Assembly: GCA_009746045.1 (NCBI GenBank) | Contig: RPFO01002206.1 | Coordinates: 1 to 64,000 of the forward strand | From: Mesostigma viride | Lineage: Eukaryota > Streptophyta > Mesostigmatophyceae > Mesostigmatales > Mesostigmataceae | Direction of reading: 5' to 3' | Length of the DNA stretch: 64,000 bases | Shown: piece by piece, positions 1-12,500 of the stretch | Position numbering within the stretch: the first letter of the stretch is position 1 | Layout: each line of letters begins with the position of its first letter | The notes under the pieces: model-generated | Told to the model about the DNA's origin: nothing | The model's input: the letters and a program-made list of their open reading frames with translations, nothing else | The model's database searches: none | Position numbers and translations under genes: made by a program

Positions 1-900
1 AACACTCTCAACCTCAACAAACAAACATCGAGCTGCTGTCACAGCAGCTCGTCCGACATCTAGTCCTGCGGACGCCAACCTCTCGCGCTGATCCCAGCTC
101 TCCCCCCGGTCTGCCTCCCTCGACGCAATGCTCTACACAAATTCGTCGCCCATTCCCAAAAAACCCGAACTTCCCATACCAAATGGGATGTCCGCGGCTT
201 TGGCGCGGCCAGCGGATTTTTGCATCTTGGAAATCTTTACACTCACGAAGCAACAATGTGACGATGTTATCAAGTTCCTGCATGGGCCGCCATGACGAAC
301 TTTTTCTGCCTACTCCTGGCGACAAGGTCACCAAGCCCAACTGGGAATGGCTGCTTCAAGAGCCGGAGGCGTACTTGAAGGCAGTCATCATGTGCAGCTC
401 AGTACCTGCGCTGCGACGCCCAGGACTTCACCAGGGAAGGCCCACACTAAATCACTAATCGAAAATTACTTGGGAAATGTTGTCTCGGGCTGATGGACAT
501 GTGTGCCCCTCAATTGCGGAGTTAAATTGGATGTATAATTGAATGAAATACATTATTACATTCCATGCATCGATGCTCGAGTCATCGCGATATCTGAATA
601 TCTTACATAATTACAGACCCATCAATTGGAAGATCAGAAAGCTCCAGTGCATCTGCTCTACGACCGGACGTCTCAATCGTACGTAGTGCTTTCGAGTTAT
701 AATTACCCTCAATGTATGTCTGGAAAATCCACGTGCAGGCAGTGTCAAATGCATGGTATATGAACTAGTTATGTACATGTCAAGATGATGACAGTCAAGC
801 GAGGCCATACATGTTGACGGACAAGTGAGCCTGTAGACCTACGTCGATCCCCAGTTCCTCGATGTCGTGCGCAGCCCCGATATCATCAGATTTCCAATCC

Positions 901-2636
901 CCAACGGCCGTCGGCTCCGCAAAATCCACGTTCGCGATTAAACAGTGCAACCGCGAGGGCCGTTCTAACTTGTAATCCACCTATATAATGGGCTCCGTCT
1001 CGTCACCGTGCGTTCGCATCAACAGGACAGCCACGGGTGTCGCGACGTCTCGGACGCTGTGCACTACACGCATCATCTCGGTCATCGCAGCCGTCGAGCA
1101 CGTCACAAGCATCAATTATTCTCTGGACGAATTCTCGTGACCGTGTTGATATTAATGTCTGCCAACTTCACGACTGTGAACAGCAGCCTCACGCACGTCC
1201 GGTCCATCCGACTCCGTCAGGCGGTGTTGCGAATGGCGTCCTGCGTGCAAAAACCAGTACATGAAGGACAATAATGTTAGCCCGTTAGACAGATTTGTCT
1301 GTGGTTCCGCTTACAGCAGTACTAATCACCCGTTACGCGGATTTCGGGCAAGTGGGTATCCTCCTACATTACATGTATCCAATTATGGACGGGAGATTTA
1401 AAATGGGAAACAAGTATCAGCGAACCCAGAATCAAGGTATCCACGCAACGGTTTTGAATAAACGGCTATGTACATAGAGACACAATGAACTGAACAAAAC
1501 TTTAGTAGCTCACTCGTCGTTCACTTGTTAGTCGTAACGGAGGCAGTCATTCAGTCAGTTTGCAAGTTCAGTTGGCAAGTACGGAAACACACGCAAGTGC
1601 GTAACGGAGGCAGTCAGTCAGTCAGTTTGCAAGTGCAGTTGGCAAGTACGGACCACCAACCGCGTGTGTACGTCCATGATATCGCAATAATATAATCAAG
1701 AATAACAGGGGACGGTTAACGTATCCTTTACGCAGCTTTTTCGTTCAGGGCATGTTGAAATAACGAAAGTGGGTCAGGTGTTCGAACCCTCCAAGTGCCG
1801 AATTTTTTACGAACCAGCGCATTCACGAACCTTGCACTGGGGACGCGGTGGACCATTACCCCGGCCTAATTCTAGCATTGTACACAAGGGGCGGTGGCTA
1901 GCAGTAAAGAAGGGCATCCTAGTCATAACGCTGGGCAAGTTTGAAAGCACCAACGGCCGTTGAGTAGGAAAAAAAAAGAGCAGGAGAAGAGCACGTCGAC
2001 GTTTCAACAGCAAGACAAAAATATTAAACCCCGAGTACCAATGAAAATGCTTTCATGCATGTCCACCCCGACGAGGCACAAATTCATGCATGCCCACCCC
2101 GACGAGGCACAAATTAATGAACGACAGATTTCTCACCCCCCCCCGGCACATGGCACAAGTGCCATCGCACGCACACACATTGTAGACAGGGTTATGAGAG
2201 TTTCGAGAGTCCAACGGCCGTTGGCTCGGAGAAATTGACAGTACACCCGTAAAGACATTAAAATTATCACTTTGTTGTCTTATGTGTGCCTTGTCATTTC
2301 CCAAGGTCAAAAGCCGTCAACTTCTGCACCTCTTGTCCCTCCCACCCGTACGCACTAAGCATGCCCACCTTACACTACCACATGTGGCTCTTGAGAAAAC
2401 TCCCCCCGACGATGCACATGTGCCATCTCACGCACACACCTTCAGACAAGGCTATCAGTTTTTCGGAGTCCAACGGCCGTTGGCTCCGAGAAATGCTGTT
2501 ACAACTCAAAATTACAATGGTGACATCCACGAGCTAGTGGTACGCCGAACAAGTGCTTGTATGACATATGGCGACTGCCCGTGAGGAAAAGTCCACCACC
2601 ACACACGGTCAGTTTTTTGAGTCCAACGGCCGTTGG
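901..2636 (+). other. Five dispersed copies of the CCAACGGCCGTTGG palindrome
   Basis: Copies start at 901 (one mismatch, CGTCGG end), 1950 (TTGA end), 2211, 2470 and 2623 (perfect). Each is followed 5-7 bases later by a GAAA or CAAAA tract, the same arrangement as the copies inside introns farther right. The function at these positions is unknown. Confidence 0.75.
1534..1652. repeat. Two-copy tandem repeat, about 67 bp
   Basis: The phrase beginning GTAACGGAGGCAGTCA and ending GGCAAGTACGGA occurs at 1534-1585 and again at 1601-1652 with a few mismatches, separated by 15 bases. It is a simple direct duplication in non-coding sequence. Confidence 0.75.
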
Positions 2637-2775
2637 CTCCGAGAAATGCTGTTACAACGCAAAATTACAATGGTGACATACATGAGCTAGTGGTACGCCG
2701 AACAAGTGCTTGTATGACATATGGCGACTGCCCGTGAGGAAAAGTCCACCACCACACACGGACAGTTTTTTGACT
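2466..2775. repeat. 155-bp tandem duplication carrying the palindrome
   Basis: Bases 2466-2620 and 2621-2775 are nearly identical; each begins with the recurrent 14-bp palindrome followed by CTCCGAGAAATG. Only a few substitutions separate the copies. This is a small example of the palindrome-bearing units that have amplified much further at 36.7 kb and 52 kb. Confidence 0.85.
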
Positions 2776-3200
2776 CCAACGCAAGAACAGACGTAATGCA
2801 CACCAAGTGACCAAGTGGCAAGATAAAAACACCCTTGCCAATCTCTACCCACAAAAACTTAGCCCCGAAATCCGTAGCCCCGAAATCCGTAATTGATTTG
2901 TACATTGTAGATGACAATGCAGCGATCACATGTATTCTGAAACCAACACGTTTTTACCTAGTTATCATGGTAACCAATTTATGGTTACCTAGTTATCCAT
3001 GGCTAGAAAGTTGTTGTAAATACACGATGTGGCCACACACGCCATAGATGAAAATCATAACCAGCTCACGCACATGATCATGGAAGGGGACTCCATTGAT
3101 CTCAAAAAAGAAAGCTCAAGACACCCTACACCCTACACCATACATCCTACAACCTACACCCTTAACTCTCCACCCTTAAAGCTTACGTGACCTTTTTTTC

Positions 3201-3269
3201 GGAGAAATGTCCGAGTGGAATGCTATGTATGGGGTAACTTTCCCAAGGGTTCGAATCCCTCTTTCTCCA
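3201..3269 (+). pseudogene. tRNA-Ser-like remnant lacking most of the anticodon arm
   Basis: The ends pair perfectly over seven bases (GGAGAAA with TTTCTCC). A T-arm AGGG-TTCGAAT-CCCT and a class-II variable arm (TGGG...CCCA) are present, followed by a T-run a few bases downstream. Only 69 bases separate the ends, whereas a serine tRNA needs about 85-90. The D-loop side and the 5' half of the anticodon arm, including the anticodon, are missing. The phrase TGCTATGTA resembles the 3' side of the anticodon stem of organellar trnS(GGA). I infer an organelle-type tRNA-Ser with an internal deletion, not a functional gene. Confidence 0.6.
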
Positions 3270-3374
3270 TTAGAGTTTTGTTTAGCTTCTATTCTCGTCT
3301 ACACATAATTCACACGAAGTACGCTTGCAAATACTTTATTACTATTTTGTTTGATATACTACACTAATATTATA

Positions 3375-3545
3375 ATTGTTGTGTGTGTGTGTTGTTCACG
3401 TGTGCGTGTGTGTGTTGTGTGTGTTGTGTGTGTTGTGCGTGTGCGTGTGCGTGTGCGTGTGCGTGTGCGTGTGCGTGTGCGTGTGCGTGTGCGTGTGCGT
3501 GTGTGTGTGTATATAATTTTTTGTTGTGTGTGTGTGTTGTGTGTT
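3375..3545. repeat. GT and GTGCGT microsatellite
   Basis: Alternating GT runs enclose about ten copies of GTGCGT between 3435 and 3500. The tract grades into the 40-bp satellite to its right. It is fully alternating purine-pyrimidine. Confidence 0.9.
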
Positions 3546-3547
3546 GT

Positions 3548-6500
3548 ACGTGCAAGGTGTATGTACATGTGTGTGCAGCCGGCCCTTGCGTGCGCGGTGT
3601 GTGTACGTTTCTGTGCAGCCGCCCCTTGCGTGCGCGGTGTATGTACGTGTGTGTGCATGCCGACCCTTGCGTGCATGGTGTGTGTACGTGTGTGTGCAGC
3701 CGCCCCTTGCGTGCGCGGTGTATGTACATGTGTTTGCACTCGCCCCTTGCGTGCGCGGTGTATGTACGTGTGTGTGCAGCCGCCCCTTGCGTCCGCGGTG
3801 GATGTACGTGTGTGCAGCCGCCCCTTGCGTGCATGGTGTATGTACGTGTGTGTGCAGCCGCCCCTTGCGTGCGCGGTGTATGTACATGTGTGTGCATCCT
3901 TGTCCTTGCGTGCATGGTGTATGTACATGTGAGTGCCGTCGCCCCAACCGTGCATTGTGTATGTACGTGTGTGTGCAGCCGCCCCTTGCGTGCATGGTGT
4001 ATGTACATGTGTTTGCACTCTCCCCTTGCGTGCGCGGTGTATGTACGTGTGTGTGCAGCCGCCCCTTGCGTGCGCGGTGGATGTACGTGTGTGCGCACTC
4101 GCCCCTTGCGTGCGCGGTGTATGTACGTGTGTGCGCACTCGCCCCTTGCGTGCGCGGTGTATGTACGTGTGTGTGCAGCCGCCCCTTGCGTGCGCGGTGT
4201 ATGTACATGTGTGTGCATCCTTGTCCTTGCGTGCATGGTGTATGTACATGTGAGTGCCGTCGCCCCAACCGTGCATTGTGTATGTACGTGTGTGTGCAGC
4301 CGCCCCTTGCGTGCATGGTGTGTGTACATGTGTGTGCATCCTTGTCCTTCCGTGCATGGTGTATGTACATGTGTGTGCAGCCGCCCCTTGCGTGCGCGGT
4401 GTATGTACGTGTGTGTGCAGCCGCCCCTTGCGTGCATGGTGTGTGTACATGTGTGTGCATCCTTGTCCTTGCGTGCATGGTGTGTGTACATGTGTGTGCA
4501 GCCGCCCCTTGCGTGCGCGGTGGATGTACATGTGCAGGCAGTTGCCCCTTGCGTGCGCGGTGTATGTACATGTGTTTGCACTCGCCCCTTGCGTGCGCGG
4601 TGTATGTACATGTGTGTGCAGCCGCCCCTTGCGTGCATGGTGTATGTACATGTGTGTGCAGTCGCCCCGTGCGTGCGCAGTGTATGTACGTGTGTGTGCA
4701 TGCCGGCCCTTGCGTGCATGGTGTGTGTACGTGTGTGTGCAGGCGCCCCTTGCATGCGCAGTGTATGTACGTGTGAGTGCAGCCGGCCCTTCCGTGCGCG
4801 GTGGATGTACATGTGTGGGCAGTCGCCCCGTGCGTGCGCAGTGTATGTACGTGTGTGTGCATGCCGGCCCTTGCGTGCATGGTGTGTGTACGTGTGTGTG
4901 CAGGCGCCCCTTGCATGCGCAGTGTATGTACGTGTGAGTGCAGCCGGCCCTTCCGTGCGCGGTGGATGTACATGTGTGGGCAGTTGCCCCTTGTGTGCGC
5001 GGTGTATGTACATGTGTTTGCACTCGCCCCTTGCGTGCGCGGTGGATGTACATGTGTGTGCAGCTGCCCCTTGCGTGCATGGTTTATGTACATGTGTGTG
5101 CAGTCGCCCCGTGCGTGCGCAGTGGATGTACGTGTGTGTGCAGCCGCCCCTTGCGTGCGCGGTGGATGTACATGTGCGGGCAGTTGCCCCTTGCGTGCGC
5201 GGTGTATGTACATGTGAGTGCAGCCGCCCCTTGCGTGCGCGGTGTATGTACGTGTGTGTGCAGCCGCCCCGTGGTTGCGCGGTGGATGTACATGTGAGTC
5301 CAGCCGTCCCTTCCGTGCATGGTGTGTGTACGTGTGTGTGCAGTTGCCCCTTGCGTGCGCAGTGTATGTACGTGTGTGTGCATGCCGGCCCTTGCGTGCA
5401 TGGTGTATGTACGTGTGTGTGCAGCCGGCCCTTGCGTGCATGGTGTGTGTAGATGTGTGTTCATCCTTGTCCTTGCGTGCATGGTGTATGTACATGTGGG
5501 TGCAGCCGCCCCTTGCGTGCGCGGTGGATGTACATGTGCGGGCAGTTGCCCCTTGCGTGCGCGGTGTATGTACGTGTGTGTGCAGCCGGCCCTTGCGTGC
5601 GCGGTGTGTGTACATGTGTGTGCAGTTGCCCCTTGCGTGCGCGGTGTAGGTACGTGTCTGTGCAGCCGCCCCAAGCGTGCATGGTGTGTGTACGTGTGTG
5701 CAGCCGCCCCTTGCGTGCGCGGTGTATGCCAGTGACAGTGTGTGCATGCCGGCCCTTGCGTGCATGGTGTGTGTAAGTGTGTGTGCAGCAGCCCCTTGCG
5801 TGCGCGGTGTAGGTACGTATGTGTGCAGCCGCCCCTTGCGTGCGCGGTGTATGTACGTGTTAATGCAGCCGGCCCTTGCGTGCGCAGTGTATGTCCAGGT
5901 GTGGGCAGTTGCCCCTTGCGTGCGCGGTGTATGTACGTGTGTGTGCAGCCGCCCCTTGCGTGCATGGTGGGTGTACATGTGAGTGCAGCCGCCCCTTGCG
6001 TGCGCGGTGTGTGTACGTGTGTGTGCAGCCCCCCCTTGCGTGCGCGGTGTAGGTACGTGTGTGTGCAGCCGCCCCAAGCGTGCATGGTGTGTGTACGTGT
6101 GTGCAGCCGCCCCTTGCGTGCGCGGTGTATGCCAGTGTGTGTGCATGCCGGCCCTTGCGTGCATGGTGTGTGTAAGTGTGTGTGCAGCCGCCCCTTGCGG
6201 GCGCGGTGTAGGTACGTATGTGTGCAGCCGCCCCTGGCGTGCATGGTGTATGTATGTGTGTGTGCAGCCGCCCCTTGCGTGCGCGGTGGATGTACGTGTG
6301 TGTGCAGCCACCCCTTGCATGCGCGGTGTATGTACGTGTGTGTGCAGCCGCCCCTTGCGTGCGCGGTGTAGGTACGTGTGTGTGCAGCCGCCCCAAGCGT
6401 GCATGGTGTGTGTAAGTGTGTGTGCAGCAGCCCCTTGCGTGCGCGGTGTAGGTACGTATGTGTGCAGCCGCCCCTGGCGTGCATGGTGTATGTATGTGTG

Positions 6501-9500
6501 TGTGCAGCCGCCCCTTGCGTGCGCGGTGTATGTACGTGTGTGTGCAGCCACCCCTTGCATGCGCGGTGTATGTACATGTGAGTGCCGTCGCCCCAAGCGT
6601 GCATTGTGTGTGTAAGTGTGTGTGCAGCAGCCCCTTGCGTGCGCGGTGTATGTACGTGAGTGTGCAGCCGCCCCGTGGTTGCGCGGTGGATGTACATGTG
6701 AGTGCAGCCGCCCCTTGTGTGCGCGGTGTAATATGTACGTGTGTGTGCAGCCGTCCCTTGCGTGCGCGGTGTGTGTACGTGTGTGTGCAGCCGCCCCATG
6801 CGTGCACGGTGAGTGTAAGTGTGTGTGCAGCAGCCCCTTGCGTGCGCAGTGTATGTACATGTGAGTGCAGCCGCCCCAAGCGTGCGCGGTGTGTGTACAT
6901 GTGTGTGCAGTTGCCCCTTGCGTGCGCGGTGGATGTACGTGTGTGCATGCCGGCAATTGCGTGCATGGTGTGTGTACGTGTGTGTGCAGCCGCCCCTTGC
7001 GTGCGCGGTGTGTGTACGTGTGTGTGCACTTGCCCCTTGCGTGCGCGGTGGATGTACATGTGTGTGCAGCCGCCCCTTGCGTGCATGGTGTATGTACGTG
7101 TGTGTGCAGCCGCCCCTTGCGTGCGCGGTGTATGTACGTGTGTGTGCAGCCGTCCCTTGCGTGCGCGGTGTGTGTACGTGTGTGTGCAGCCGCCCCATGC
7201 GTGCATGGTGAGTGTAAGTGTGTCTGCAGCCGGCCCTTGCGTGCGCGGTGTGTGTACATGTGAGTGCAGCCGCCCCAAGCGTGCGCGGTGTGTGTACATG
7301 TGTGTGCAGTTGCCCCTTGCGTGCGCGGTGGATGTACGTGTGTGTGCATGCCGGCCCTTGCGTGCATGGTGTGTGTACGTGTGTGTGCAGCCGCCCCTTG
7401 CGTGCGCGGTGTATGTACATGTGTGTTCATCCTTGTCCTTGTGTGCATGGTGTAGGTACATGTGGGTGCAGGCGCCCCTTGCGTGCGCGGTGGATGTACA
7501 TGTGCGGGCAGTTGCCCCTTGCGTGCGCGGTGTACGTACATGTGAGTGCAGCCGCCCCTTGCGTGCGCGGTGTATGTACGTGTGTGTGCAGCCGCCCCTT
7601 GCGTGCGCGGTGTATGTACGTGTGTGTGCAGCCGCCCCGTGGTTGCGCGGTGGATGTACATGTGAGTGGAGCCGGTCCTTGCGTGGGCGGTGTATGTACG
7701 TGTGTGTGCAGCCGCCCCTTGCGTGCGTGGTGTGTGTACATGTAAGTGCAGCCGCCCCTTGCGTGCGCGGTGTATGTACGTGTGTGTGCAGCCGTCCCTT
7801 GCGTGCGCGGTGTGTGTACGTGTGTGTGCAGCCGCCCCTTGCGTGCATGGTGAGTGTAAGTGTGTGTGCAGCCGCCCCTTGCGTGCATGGTGTATGTACG
7901 TGTGTGTGCAGCCGCCCCTTGCGTGCGCGGTGTATGTACGTGTGTGTGCAGCCGTCCCTTGCGTGCGCGGTGTGTGTACGTGTGTGTGCAGCCGCCCCTT
8001 GCATGGGCGGTGTATGTACAATTGAGTGCAGCCGGCCCTTGCGTGCGCGGTGTATGTACATGTGTTTGCACTCGCCCCTTGCGTGCGCGGTGGATGTACA
8101 TGTGTGTGCAGCCGAACCTTGCGTGCATGGTGTGTGTACCTGTGCGTGAAGTCGCTCCTTGCGTGCATGGTGTGTGTACATGTGTGTGCAGCCGCCCCTT
8201 GCGTGCATGGTGTATGTACATGTGAGTGCCGTTGCCCCAAGCGTGCATTGTGTGTGTAAGTGTGTGTGCAGCCGGCCCTTGCGTGCATGGTGTGTGTACA
8301 TGTGAGTGCAGCCGGCCCTTGCGTGCATGGTGTGTGTACGTGTGTGTGCAGTTGCCCCTTGCGTGCGCGGTGTATGTACGTGTGTGTGCAGCCGGCCCTT
8401 GCGTGCGCGGTGTGTGTACATGTGTGGGCAGTTGCCCCTTGCGTGCGCGGTGGATGTACGTGTGTGTGCATGCCGGCAATTGCGTGCAAGGTGTGTGTAC
8501 GTGTGTGTGCAGCCGCCCCTTGCGTGCGCGGTGTATGTACGTGTGTGTGCAGCCGCCCCTTGCGTGCGCGGTGTATGTACGTGTGTGTGCAGCCGCCCCG
8601 TGGTTGCGCGGTGGATGTACATGTAAGTGCAGCCGTCCCTTCCGTGCATGGTGTGTACGTGTGTGTGCAGTTGCCCCTTGTTTGCGCAGTGTATGTACGT
8701 GTGTGTGCATGCCGGCCCTTGCGTGCATGGTGTATGTACGTGTGTGTTCATCCTTGTCCTTGCGTGCATGGTGTATGTACATGTGGGTGCAGGCGCCCCT
8801 TGCGTGCGCGGTGGATGTACATGTGCGGGCAGTGGGTGTGTGTGCATGCCAGCAATTGCGTGCATGGTGTGTGTACGTGTGTGTGCAGCCGCCCCTTGCG
8901 TGCGCAGTGTATGTACATGTGAGTGCAGCCGCCCCAAGCGTGCGCGGTGTGTGTACATGTGTGTGCAGTTGCCCCTTGCGTGCGCGGTGGATGTACGTGT
9001 GTGTGCATGCCGGCAATTGCGTGCATGGTGTGTGTACGTGTGTGTGCAGCCGCCCCTTGCGTGCGCGGTGTGTGTACGTGTGTGTGCACTCGCCCCTTGC
9101 GTGCGCGGTGGATGTACATGTGTGTGCAGCCGCCCCTTGCGTGCATGGTGTATGTACATGTGTGTGCAGCCGCCCCTTGCGTGCGCGGTGTATGTACATG
9201 CGTGTGCATCCTTGTCCTTGCGTGCATGGTGTATGTACATGTGAGTGCCGTCGCCCCAACCGTGCATTGTGTATGTACGTGTGTGTGCAGCCGCCCCTTG
9301 CGTGCATGGTGTGTGTACATGTGTGTGCATCCTTGTCCTTGCGTGCATGGTGTATGTACATGTGTTTGCACTCGCCCCTTGCGTGCGCGGTGTGTGTACG
9401 TGTGTGTGCAGCCGCCCCTTGCGTGCAGGGTGTGTGTACATGTGTGTGCATCCTTGTCCTTGCGTGCATGGTGTGTGTACATGTGTGTGCAGCCGCCCCT

Positions 9501-12500
9501 TGCGTGCGCGGTGGATGTACATGTGCGGGCAGTTGCCCCTTGCGTGCGCGGTGTATGTACATGTGTTTGCACTCGCCCCTTGCGTGCGCGGTGTATGTAC
9601 ATGTGTGTGCAGCCGCCCCTTGCGTGCATGGTGTATGTACATGTGCTTGCACTGGCCCCGTGCGTGCGCGGTGGATGTACATGTGTGTGCAGCCGAACCT
9701 TGCGTGCATGGTGTGTGTACCTGTGCGTGAAGTCGCTCCTTGCGTGCATGGTGTGTGTACGTGTGTGTGCAGCCGCCCCTTGCGTGCATGGTGTATGTAC
9801 ATGTGAGTGCCGTTGCCCCAAGCGTGCATTGTGTGTGTATGTGTGTTTGCACTCGCCCCTTGCGTGCGCGGTGGATGTACATGTGTGTGCAGCCGCCCCT
9901 TGCGTGCATGGTTTATGTACATGTGTGTGCAGTCGCCCCGTGCGTGCGCAGTGGATGTACGTGTGTGTGCAGCCGCCCCGTGCGTGCATGGTGTGTGTAC
10001 GTGTGTGTGCAGCAGCCCCTTGCGTGCGCGGTGTATGTACGTTTCTGTGCATGCCGGCCCTTGCGTGCATGGTGTATGTACATGTGCTTGCACTGGCCCC
10101 TTGCGTGCGCGGTGTATGTACGTGTGTGTGCAGCCGCCCCTTGCGTGCGCGGTGTATGTACGTGTGTGCGCACTCGCCCCTTGCGTGCGCGGTGTATGTA
10201 CGTGTGTGTGCAGCCGCCCCTTGCGTGCGCGGTGTATGTACATGTGTGTGCATCCTTGTCCTTGCGTGCATGGTGTATGTCAGTCGCCCCTTGCGTGCGC
10301 GGTGGATGTACATGTGTGTGCAGCCGCCCTTGCGTGCATGGTGTGTTAATGTGTGTGTGCAGTTGCCCCTTGCGTGCGCGGTGGATGTACGTGTGTGTGC
10401 AGCCGTCCCTTGCGTGCGCGGTGTGTGTACGTGTGTGTGCAGCCGCCCCATGCGTGCATAGTGAGTGTAAGTGTGTGTGCAGCCGGCCCTTGCGTGCGCG
10501 GTGTGTGTACATGTGAGTGCAGCCGCCCCAAGCGTGCGCGGTGTGTGTACATGTGTGTGCAGTTGCCCCTTGCGTGCGCGGTGGATGTACGTGTGTGTGC
10601 ATGCCGGCCCTTGCGTGCATGGTGTGTGTACGTGTGTGTGCAGCCGCCCCTTGCGTGCGCGGTGTGTGTACGTGTGTGTGCACTCGCCCCTTGCGTGCGC
10701 GGTGGATGTACATGTGCGGGCAGTTGTGCATGCCCTTGCGTGCGCGTGTGTGTACGTGTGTGTGCAGCCGCCCCTTGCGTGCGCGGTGTGTGTACGTGTG
10801 TGTGCAGCCGCCCCTTGCGTGCGCGGTGGATGTACATGTGTGTGCAGCCGCCCTTGCGTGCGGTGTATGTACGTGTGTGTGCAGCCGCCCCGTGGTGCGC
10901 TGTGGATGTACATGTGAGTGCAGCCGCCCCTTGCGTGCATGGTGTGTGTACGTGTGTGTGCAGCCGCCCCTTGCGTGCGCAGTGTGTGTACGTGTGTGTG
11001 CCGTTGCCCCTTGCGTGCATTGTGTGTGTAAGTGTGTGTGCAGCCGCCCTTGCGTGCGGTGTGTGTAGATGTGTGTTCATCCTTGTCCTTGCGTGCGGTG
11101 TGTGTACATGTGGGTGCAGCCGCCCCTTGCGTGCGCGGTGTGTGTACGTGTGTGTGCACTCGCCCCTTGCGTGCGCGGTGGATGTACATGTGTGTGTAGC
11201 CGCCCCTTGCGTGCGGTGTATGTAGGTGTGTGTGCAGCCGCCCCTTGCGTGCGCGGTGTATGTACGTGTGTGTGCAGCCGTCCCTTGCGTGCGCGGTGTG
11301 TGTACGTGTGTGTGCAGCCGCCCCTTGCGTGCATGGTGAGTGTACGTGTGTGTGCAGCCGGCCCTTGCGTGCGCGGTGTGTGTACATGTGAGTGCAGCCG
11401 CCCCAAGCGTGCGCGGTGTGTGTACATGTGTGTGCAGTTGCCCCTTGCGTGCGCGGTGGATGTACGTGTGTGTGCATGCCGGCCCTTGCGTGCATGGTGT
11501 GTGTACGTGTGTGTGCAGCCGCCCCTTGCGTGCATGGTGGATGTACGTGTGTGTGCAGTCGCTCCTTGCGTGCATGGTGGATGTACGTGTGTGTGCAGGC
11601 GTCCCTTGCGTGCGCGGTGTGTGTGTAAGTGTGCGTGCACTCGCCCCTTGCGTGCATGGTGTGTGTACGTGTGTGTGCAACCGCCCCTTGCATGCGCGGT
11701 GTATGTACATGTGAGTGCAGCCGCTCCTTGCGTGCATGGTGGATGTACGTGTGTGTGCAGTCGCCCCTTGCGTGCGCGGTGTGTGTGTAAGTGTGCGTGC
11801 AGTCGCTCCTTGCGTGCATGGTGGGTGTACGTGTGTGTGCAGCCGCCCCTTGCGTGCATGGTGTATGTACATGTGAGTGCCGTTGCCCCAAGCGTGCATT
11901 GTGTGTGTAAGTGTGTGTGCAGCCGGCCCTTGCGTGCATGGTGTGTGTACATGTGAGTGCAGCCGGCCCTTGCGTGCATGGTGTGTGTACGTGTGTGTGC
12001 AGTTGCCCCTTGCGTGCGCGGTGTATGTACGTGTGTGTGCAGCCGGCCCTTGCGTGCGCGGTGTGTGTACATGTGTGGGCAGTTGCCCCTTGCGTGCGCG
12101 GTGGATGTACGTGTGTGTGCATGCCGGCAATTGCGTGCAAGGTGTGTGTACGTGTGTGTGCAGCCGCCCCTTGCGTGCGCGGTGTATGTACGTGTGTGTG
12201 CAGCCGCCCCTTGCGTGCGCGGTGTATGTACGTGTGTGTGCAGCCGCCCCGTGGTTGCGCGGTGGATGTACATGTGAGTGCAGCCGTCCCTTCCGTGCAT
12301 GGTGTGTACGTGTGTGTGCAGTTGCCCCTTGCGTGCGCAGTGTATGTACGTGTGTGTGCATGCCGGCCCTTGCGTGCATGGTGTATGTACGTGTGTGTGC
12401 AGCCGGCCCTTGCGTGCATGGTGTGTGTACATGTGTGTTCATCCTTGTCCTTGCGTGCATGGTGTATGTACATGTGGGTGCAGGCGCCCCTTGCGTGCGC

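Larger units (their letters stand above)
1..3200. other. Region without a recognisable gene
   Basis: I find no recognisable protein here; the ORFs are short (under 110 codons) and look like nothing known. The stretch holds five copies of the recurrent CCAACGGCCGTTGG palindrome or close variants (near 901, 1950, 2211, 2470 and 2623), two small tandem duplications described separately, and a twice-repeated phrase with core CACCCCGACGAGGCACAAAT near 2065-2115. Since the palindrome is intronic or in leaders elsewhere in the window, small unrecognised exons could lie here, but I cannot define any. Confidence 0.5.

Noticed and set aside
1008-1274. 88-codon ORF
   Set aside because: No recognised domain, overlapping alternative frames of similar length, no splice or leader context.
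1768-1800. tRNA gene suggested by GGTGTTCGAACCCTCC
   Set aside because: T-loop-like string only, without the other arms.
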